NCBI RefSeq assembly: GCF_900177515.1
Contig: NZ_FXAK01000007.1
Coordinates: forward strand, 2,216,501-2,280,500
Direction: 5' to 3'
DNA: 64,000 bases
Source of the DNA: Azospirillum oryzae
GTDB taxonomy: Bacteria > Pseudomonadota > Alphaproteobacteria > Azospirillales > Azospirillaceae
Shown: positions 58,681 through 64,000 of the stretch, piece after piece
How the letters are laid out: each line of letters begins with the position of its first letter
Position numbering within the stretch: the stretch's first letter is position 1
Notes under the pieces: model-generated
The model's database searches: none
Told to the model about the DNA's origin: nothing
What the model saw: only the letters and a program-made list of their open reading frames with translations
Translations under genes and position numbers: made by a program

Positions 58681-59268
58681 TTGGACTGGATCACTTGGTT
58701 GCAGGAATGGGGGAACGCCTTTTACCCGATGGCCTTTATCTGGGCCTTTTTTGAAGGTGAAACATTTGTAATCTTCGGTGGGATGGGCGCCAAACTTGGC
58801 ATCGTCAATCTCTACTGGCTGGTCGGTTCGGTATGGATCGGCAGCTTCCTGGGCGATCAGGTGTGGTTCTGGCTGGGTCGCCGCTGGGGCAAAAAGGCAC
58901 TGGCACGCTTTCCGTCCGCCGATGCCCATGCCTGCAGGGTCCTGAACTGGCTGGAGAGGTACGGCGTCGCCTTCATTCTGGTCTTCCGCTTCCTCTATGG
59001 CGTGCGCAACATCGCGTCCGTCGCCATCGGCACCTCCGGCATGCCGTGGTCGCGCTTCCTGTTCTGGAACTTCATCGCCGCCGGCATCTGGGCCTGGAGC
59101 TTTGCCGGTGCCGGTTACCTGTTCGGTGAAGCCGCCGCCGCCATCGGCGAGGACGGGCCGAAGATCCTGCTGCTGTCCGGGCTTGCCATCGGCGGCCTGT
59201 GGCTGGCGATCAAGAGCTTCCGCTGGGTCCGCCGCCGCGCGCTCGCAGCGACCAATCCGGCGGAGTGA
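58681..59268 (+). CDS. DedA-family inner membrane protein
   Basis: The 195-residue protein has the DedA/VTT pattern: EGETFVIFGGMGAKLGIVNLYWLVGSVWIGSFLGDQVWFWLGRRWG (about residues 24-69), with the family G-x3-G-D-x2-W/Y-Y-G-R motif, and RFLYGVRNIASVAIGTSGMPWSRF (about 106-129). DedA proteins move lipid carriers or phospholipids across the inner membrane. I accept the TTG at 58681 as start because GGAGGG lies seven bases upstream and the protein begins as expected (MDWITWLQEWG). Confidence 0.88.
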   Translation: MDWITWLQEWGNAFYPMAFIWAFFEGETFVIFGGMGAKLGIVNLYWLVGSVWIGSFLGDQVWFWLGRRWGKKALARFPSADAHACRVLNWLERYGVAFILVFRFLYGVRNIASVAIGTSGMPWSRFLFWNFIAAGIWAWSFAGAGYLFGEAAAAIGEDGPKILLLSGLAIGGLWLAIKSFRWVRRRALAATNPAE

Positions 59269-59280
59269 TCCGCCGGCCTC

Positions 59281-60528
59281 TCAGGCGGTGACGGTCTCCT
59301 GATCCTTCAACCGCTCCCAGATCGCATCGAACTCCGCATGGCGGCCGGCGAACAGCGACAGCAGGCGCGGGTCGAAATGGACCCTGGGGTCCAGGCGGTC
59401 GTCACCGTTCAGCAGGATGTCGACCGCCTTCTGGTGGCTGAATGACGGCTTGTAGGGACGGGCGCTGCGCAGCGCGTCGTAGCAGTCGGCGATGGCGACG
59501 ATGCGGGCGGCCAGCGGGATCTCCTCCCCTTTCAGGCCATGGGGATAGCCGGTTCCGGCCCATTGCTCGTGGTGGTACAGCGCGATCTCGGCGGCCATCT
59601 TCAACCGATCCGACGCCACCAGGATGTCGTGGCCATAGACCGGATGGCGCCGCATCTCCGCCAGTTCGCGGTCGTCGAGCCTGCCCTTCTTGTGCAGCAC
59701 CGCCTGATCGACGCTCATCTTGCCGACATCGTGCAGAGCGGCGGAAAAGCGGATCTCGTGGCAGAAGGCGCGGCTGCAGCCGGCCCAGGTCGCCAGCGCG
59801 TGGGAGTATTCGTTGACGCGCAGGATGTGGTTGCCGGTGTCCTCGTCATGCACCTCGGCGGCGCGGGCCAGCAGATTGACCGACACCATGAAGGCGCGCT
59901 CCGTCTCCGCCTGAAGTTCGGCGACGCGTCGGCGCTCCCGGGTCAGGGCACGATTGCGCTCGGTCAGCCGCTCCAGCGTCGCCGCCCGCTCCAGCGCCCG
60001 GCCGACGATGTGGTTGACCGGTGCGATCATCTGCTCGTGTTCCGGCAGAAAGGCGGGCGGACCCTCCACCGGCCGGCGGTTGATCAACTGCACCACCCCG
60101 ATCGGCCGGTCGCGGAATCCTTTAAGCGCGAAGGCCATGATGGACCGTGTGCGGAAGCCGGTGCGCTGGTCGAAGGCGGGGTTGAAGTTGTAAGGCCGAT
60201 CCGCCGGGATGGCGTAGGCATCCTCCAGCAGCAGCGTCTCGCCGGTCGCCGCGACATAGCCGACGATGGAGGTTTGGCTCACCGGCACGGAAAACAGCGT
60301 CGGTTTGGCACGGATCACGTCGTTCTGGGCGCTGACCGCTTCCAGATGCCGATGCCGTCCCTGCCCGCGCAGCATGAAGACCGTGCCGGCCTCCGCTCCC
60401 GTCAGGTCGCGGCATTTGCGCAGCACCCGATCGCTGAGCGATCGCAGCGACTGGTTCGGCGCACTTTCGATAAATTCAAGGAATTGGCCGACCAGACCCA
60501 CAGCGCTCCCCCCCACCCCGACGCACAT
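59281..60528 (-). CDS. GAF and HD-GYP domain cyclic-di-GMP phosphodiesterase
   Basis: The 415-residue soluble protein has an N-terminal GAF domain (about residues 25-185, GAEAGTVFMLRG to IGVVQLINRR), a coiled coil (about 185-220) and an HD-GYP domain (about 220-400). The last shows NHILRVNEYSHALA, the metal-binding HD in FSAALHDVGKMSV, and the GYP loop HHEQWAGTGYPHGLKGEEIPLAARIVAIADCYDAL. HD-GYP proteins hydrolyse cyclic di-GMP and so favour motility over attachment. It is a single gene; the signal bound by GAF is unknown. Confidence 0.9.
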   Translation of the reverse strand: MCVGVGGSAVGLVGQFLEFIESAPNQSLRSLSDRVLRKCRDLTGAEAGTVFMLRGQGRHRHLEAVSAQNDVIRAKPTLFSVPVSQTSIVGYVAATGETLLLEDAYAIPADRPYNFNPAFDQRTGFRTRSIMAFALKGFRDRPIGVVQLINRRPVEGPPAFLPEHEQMIAPVNHIVGRALERAATLERLTERNRALTRERRRVAELQAETERAFMVSVNLLARAAEVHDEDTGNHILRVNEYSHALATWAGCSRAFCHEIRFSAALHDVGKMSVDQAVLHKKGRLDDRELAEMRRHPVYGHDILVASDRLKMAAEIALYHHEQWAGTGYPHGLKGEEIPLAARIVAIADCYDALRSARPYKPSFSHQKAVDILLNGDDRLDPRVHFDPRLLSLFAGRHAEFDAIWERLKDQETVTA

Positions 60529-60626
60529 ACGGCGTTGCGCGAACAGAGTACCCTATTTGTCGCACCCGGCAGAAGGGGCTTGCAGATCCGAAAGTCACGC
60601 ACTGATCACAGGTCACAGACGACGCG

Positions 60627-61856
60627 TCACAGCCCCATCCATCCGCCGGCCCACAGCCAGACCGCCGCCAGCGCCATCGACAGCAGCGCCATCGGCACGC
60701 CGCAGCGGGCATGCTCAATGAATCCCAGCCGGACACCGGCCGCCGCCGCCCGCTCCGCCACGATGATGTTGGCGAGGCTGCCCGGCAGCAGCAGGTTGCC
60801 GGCCAGGGTCGACAGCAGCGCCAGACCGTAAAGCGCCCCCTCCGGCGGCGACGGCCAGGCAGCCAGCAGCAGGATCACCGCCGGGACGTTTCCGATGCTG
60901 TTGCTGCCCGCCAGCGCCAGCGGCAGCATCACCGCCAGCCGGTCGGGCAGCCATCCCGCCGCCTGCAGGTCGCCGACCAGCGCCGCCGGGATTCCGGTCA
61001 GACCCAGCGCGTGGTTGATGGCGAAGAGTGCGGCGAACAGCACCAGCAGATGCCAGTCGACCATCCCCAGCATGTCGCGGCTTGCCATGCGCCGGCTGAT
61101 CATCATCACGCCGGCAACCAGCAGTACCGCATGTTCCTGCGGGATGTCGCGGGTGAACAGCACCAGCAGCACCAGCGTCGCCGCCACCGCCTTGCCAAGT
61201 TGCCAGCGGTCGAGCGCCACCGACGCCACCGGCGCCCCGCCCTCCTGCGGCATGCCGAAGCGCCCGCGCCAGACTATCCAGACGGTGCCGTAGACGATGG
61301 CCATGGCCGCCAATGCCGGGCCGCCGCAGACCGCCAGGAAACGCCAGAAATCGAGGTGTCCGATCTGCCCGATCAGAATGTTCTGCGGGTTGCCGATCAG
61401 CGTGGCCGCCGATCCGGCATTGGCCGCCCCCGCCAGCGCGATCAGGTAGGGCCGTGGGTCCAGCTTGCGCGCCTGCAGGCCCAGGCACAGCATCGGCGTC
61501 ATCGCGAAGACGACCACGTCGTTCGCCAGCACCGCCGACAGGCCGCCGGCGACCAGCACGATCACCGCCAGCAATCGCGCCGGCGAGCGCGCCGCCCGTG
61601 CGACCCGGAGCGCGCACCAGTCGTAGAATCGGCTGCCGGCATATTGCGCCGACAGGATCATCAGCCCGAGCAGGATGAAGATCGTCGGAAAATCGACCGC
61701 CGCCACCAGCTGCGTGGTGTCGAGCGCCCCGGTCGCCAGCAGCAGGATCGCCGCGACCAGCGCGATACCGGTGCGGTCGATGCTGAGACCGGGAAAGCGC
61801 CCCAGCGCCATGCCCAGATAGGTGGCGGTGAACAGAATCAGGATGGTGGCGGTCAT
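60627..61856 (-). CDS. Anion/citrate-type transporter (SLC13/ArsB-like)
   Basis: The 409-residue protein has about eleven to twelve membrane helices in two related halves, with loops NDVVVFAMTPMLCLGLQ and GSNSIGNVPAVILLLAAW that match the substrate-binding hairpins of the ion transporter (IT) superfamily (CitMHS, ArsB/NhaD, SLC13). AGAANAGSAATLIGNPQNILIG is the strongest signature of this group. Substrate cannot be told from sequence. The ATG at 61856 is used; the frame runs open upstream without a hydrophobic start. The MBL gene lies 22 bases upstream, on the same strand. Confidence 0.85.
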   Translation of the reverse strand: MTATILILFTATYLGMALGRFPGLSIDRTGIALVAAILLLATGALDTTQLVAAVDFPTIFILLGLMILSAQYAGSRFYDWCALRVARAARSPARLLAVIVLVAGGLSAVLANDVVVFAMTPMLCLGLQARKLDPRPYLIALAGAANAGSAATLIGNPQNILIGQIGHLDFWRFLAVCGGPALAAMAIVYGTVWIVWRGRFGMPQEGGAPVASVALDRWQLGKAVAATLVLLVLFTRDIPQEHAVLLVAGVMMISRRMASRDMLGMVDWHLLVLFAALFAINHALGLTGIPAALVGDLQAAGWLPDRLAVMLPLALAGSNSIGNVPAVILLLAAWPSPPEGALYGLALLSTLAGNLLLPGSLANIIVAERAAAAGVRLGFIEHARCGVPMALLSMALAAVWLWAGGWMGL

Positions 61857-61878
61857 AATGCCCGATGCGCAGGGAAGG

Positions 61879-62703
61879 TCAGTCGAGGGAGATGGTGGTT
61901 CCCTCGCGCGCGGCGAAGCAGTTCGGGAACTCCGCCTTGGCCGCCGCTTCGATCCGTTCCATGGCGGCATCGTCGTGGTCGGGATCATGGTGGAACAGGC
62001 CCAGCGTCTTCACATGGGCCGCGCGGGCGATCCGCACCGCCTCCATCCAGGTGGAATGGCCCCAGCCGACCCGCTGCGCCCACTCCTCGTCCGTGTAGGT
62101 CGAGTCGTAGAGCAGCAGATCGACGCCATCGACTAGGTTCAGGATGTTGCGGTCGGGCTGGTCCGGCACATGTTCGGTGTCGGTGACATAGGCCACCGAC
62201 CGGCCCTGATACTCGATCCGGTAGCCGGTGGCGCCGTCGGGGTGGTTCAGCGCCGCGGTGTGGATGCGCACCCCACCCTCCAGCTTGAAGCTGTGGCCGG
62301 GCGGCACCTCCAGGAAGCTCAGATTGCCGCCCATGGTGCGCAGCGGCACCGGGAACAGCGGCCGTTCCATCTGGCGCGCCATCACCGATTCGATGTCGGG
62401 ACTGCCGGTCAGATGGCCGGAGATCACCCGCAGGTCGAACCCCTTGGTGTAGGCCGGCGCGAAGAAGGGAAAACCGCTGATATGGTCCAGATGGGTATGA
62501 CTCAGCAGCAGCGTCGCGCTGGTCACCCCCTCGGCCAGCAGCTTGCGGCCCAGCATCCGCAGTCCGGTGCCGGCATCGATGATGATCCGCTGCTTTCCCG
62601 CCTGCACTTCGACGCAGGACGTATTGCCGCCGAAACCCAGATGCGAGGCCATCGGGCAGGGAATCGTGCCGCGCACCCCCCAGAAGGTGACTGAAAACCC
62701 CAT
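61879..62703 (-). CDS. MBL-fold metallohydrolase
   Basis: The 274-residue protein has the metallo-beta-lactamase fold: SVTFWGVRGTIPCP, GGNTSCVEVQAGKQRIIIDAGTGLR, the metal motif LLSHTHLDHISGFPFF (HxHxDH), and LLLYDSTYTDEEWAQRVGWGHSTW. It resembles the PhnP/cyclic phosphodiesterase-like branch. The substrate is unknown. The ATG at 62703 follows GGAGG; upstream ATG at 62739 would add a Gly-rich stretch. It may be co-transcribed with the anion transporter downstream. Confidence 0.85.
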   Translation of the reverse strand: MGFSVTFWGVRGTIPCPMASHLGFGGNTSCVEVQAGKQRIIIDAGTGLRMLGRKLLAEGVTSATLLLSHTHLDHISGFPFFAPAYTKGFDLRVISGHLTGSPDIESVMARQMERPLFPVPLRTMGGNLSFLEVPPGHSFKLEGGVRIHTAALNHPDGATGYRIEYQGRSVAYVTDTEHVPDQPDRNILNLVDGVDLLLYDSTYTDEEWAQRVGWGHSTWMEAVRIARAAHVKTLGLFHHDPDHDDAAMERIEAAAKAEFPNCFAAREGTTISLD

Positions 62704-62813
62704 ACCCCCGCCTCCAGGCGCAACGATGCACCGTTCCAACCCCTTTGGACGGCGAGTTTAGCGCGATCCTTCGGTATGTACACGATGGTGGACGTTCGGC
62801 AAGGAATGATCGC

Positions 62814-62852
62814 CGAAAAACGGACGGGGCCGCTTCACAGGAAGCGACCCCG
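62814..62852 (-). terminator. Rho-independent terminator after purL
   Basis: CGGGGcCGCTTC and GAAGCGaCCCCG pair across ACAG. On the minus strand the stem is followed by a short T-tract (GTTTTTC), 26 bases after the purL stop. Confidence 0.75.
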
Positions 62853-62877
62853 CCAATCGTCCTGCCTTTCGACCGTC

Positions 62878-64000
62878 TTACAGCTCGGCAGCCATGTAGG
62901 TGGGCAGCCAGCCTTCGTTGGCATCGCGCAGGCGCTTCAGCGAGACGATGTCGCCGCCACGGCCCGACAGCGCGGTGCCGCGGGTCTCGCCCAGCACGCT
63001 GACCGGCACGCCGGCGGCCTTGGCCTTCTCCTGCACCGTCGCGGCGACGTCCGGACGGACGGCCAGGACGTAGCGGCCCTGGTCCTCGCCGAACAGCACG
63101 CGCGGACCGGCGCCGTCGAAGGCGGTCAGATAGGCGCCGACGCCGCCGGCCAGCGCCATCTCGGCGATGGTGACGATCAGGCCGCCATCGGCCACGTCAT
63201 GACTCGACACCACCAGACCTTCGCGGATCAGGCCACGGACGAAGTCGCCGTTGCGGCGCTCCACCGCCAGATCGACCGGCGGGGGAGCCCCCTCTTCGCG
63301 GCCGAGGATCTCGCGCAGGAAGATCGACTGGCCGATATGGCCTTTCGTCTCGCCCACGGCGAGGATCACGTCGCCCTCGTTCTTGAAGGCGATGCCGACC
63401 GCGATCATCGCGTCCGGCATGATGCCGACGCCGCCGATGGCCGGGGTGGGCAGGATCGCCTCGCCGTTGGTCTCGTTGTAGAGCGAGACGTTGCCCGACA
63501 CGACCGGGAAGTCCAGCGCCTTGCAGGCCTCGCCGATGCCCTGAACGGCGCCGACGAACTGACCCATGATCCGCGGCTTCTCGGGGTTGCCGAAGTTCAT
63601 GTTGTCGGTGATGGCGAGCGGCAGGGCGCCCACCGCCGACAGGTTGCGCCACGCCTCGGCCACCGCTTGGCGGCCGCCCTCGACCGGATCGGCCAGGCAG
63701 TAGCGCGGGGTGCAGTCGGTGGTGATGGCGACCGCCTTGGTCTGGCCCGGCACGCGGACGACCGCGGCATCGGCCTGCCCCGACATGAAGCGGGTGTCGC
63801 CGCCGACGAGGCTGTCATACTGCTCCCAGATCCAGCGCTTGGAAGCCAGGTCGGGGCAGCCGAACAGCTTGGTCAGCGTATCGCCCAAATCGCCGGAATA
63901 ACCGGCCAGCGCGCTGTCGTCGACGTCCGACGCCTTCGGCGTCGGCTCCCACGGACGGTTGTATTCCGGCGCGGCGTTGGACACCGGGGCGATCGGCATG
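62878..64000 (-). CDS. purL: Phosphoribosylformylglycinamidine synthase subunit II, C-terminal part
   Basis: PurL makes formylglycinamidine ribonucleotide in purine synthesis. The window holds the C-terminal 373 residues, cut at the right edge. Visible family motifs are TTDCTPRYCLADPVEGGRQAVAEAWRNL, ITDNMNFGNPEKPRIMGQFVGAVQGIGEAC, VVSGNVSLYNETNG and SSHDVADGGLIVTIAEMAL. The Met near 64000 is internal (MPIAPVSNAAPEYNRPW), not a start. This is the small PurL of the PurLQS type, since the glutaminase domain does not follow at the C-terminus. A terminator lies just downstream. Confidence 0.95.
   Translation of the reverse strand, partial: MPIAPVSNAAPEYNRPWEPTPKASDVDDSALAGYSGDLGDTLTKLFGCPDLASKRWIWEQYDSLVGGDTRFMSGQADAAVVRVPGQTKAVAITTDCTPRYCLADPVEGGRQAVAEAWRNLSAVGALPLAITDNMNFGNPEKPRIMGQFVGAVQGIGEACKALDFPVVSGNVSLYNETNGEAILPTPAIGGVGIMPDAMIAVGIAFKNEGDVILAVGETKGHIGQSIFLREILGREEGAPPPVDLAVERRNGDFVRGLIREGLVVSSHDVADGGLIVTIAEMALAGGVGAYLTAFDGAGPRVLFGEDQGRYVLAVRPDVAATVQEKAKAAGVPVSVLGETRGTALSGRGGDIVSLKRLRDANEGWLPTYMAAEL

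Overview
This window reads as chromosome or large-replicon sequence from a free-living, nitrogen-fixing alphaproteobacterium, most probably Azospirillum or a close relative. The evidence is the GC-rich codon use, a NifA whose linker carries the oxygen-sensing cysteine spacing C-x11-C-x19-C-x4-C, the nifA / nifB-fdxN / nifZ-nifS-nifT gene order, and alphaproteobacterial pairings such as lgt-midA-pgeF. No rRNA, tRNA, insertion sequence or CRISPR array was found.

Layout. 1-4.5 kb: possible Flp/Tad pilus fragments, lrgAB, and leuA behind a leucine-rich leader peptide. 4.5-5.3 kb: an AT-rich patch with one unknown membrane protein. 5.3-10.4 kb: hldD, lgt, midA, pgeF and prs. 10.4-16.9 kb: a divergent pair of helix-turn-helix regulators, an AhpD-like protein, a TorD-like chaperone, a hybrid histidine kinase and small unknowns. 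16.9-19.6 kb: a TetR-controlled efflux operon with no permease gene. 19.9-30.7 kb: nifA, a cyclase-FHA protein, then the nifB operon (nifB, fdxN, TPR, LRV iron-sulfur protein, two nifZ, nifS, nifT, a small unknown, a DegT-fold protein lacking its catalytic lysine, a SIR2-like protein). Two NifA sites and a sigma-54 promoter precede nifB. 31-40.3 kb: lipid A deacylase-like protein, yciB, tatA, a SPOR protein, a response regulator, a pseudokinase-exonuclease fusion and a symporter-type sensor kinase. 40.6-44.4 kb: three signalling genes.

44.4-51.1 kb (minus strand) is the most interesting part. Two proteins share a Nif11-like leader followed by repeats: 22 units of an Ala/Gly-rich motif in one and five 20-residue units in the other. 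They lie upstream of genes for a YcaO protein, a TfuA protein, a ThiS/MoaD-like sulfur carrier ending in Gly-Gly, and a rhodanese-ThiF activating enzyme. YcaO with TfuA is the known enzyme pair for backbone thioamidation, and the other two genes form a complete protein-bound sulfur supply. I read this as a RiPP-like system that may thioamidate giant repetitive substrates. The assembly is inferred from sequence and has no experimental support here.

51-64 kb: a GNAT acetyltransferase, secreted and membrane unknowns, glyQ-glyS, a CheC-like phosphatase with its receiver, an orphan PIN protein, a DedA protein, an HD-GYP phosphodiesterase, an anion transporter, an MBL-fold hydrolase and the C-terminal part of purL cut by the right edge. 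A palindromic dispersed element occurs twice in opposite orientation, after the SIR2-like gene and after glyS.
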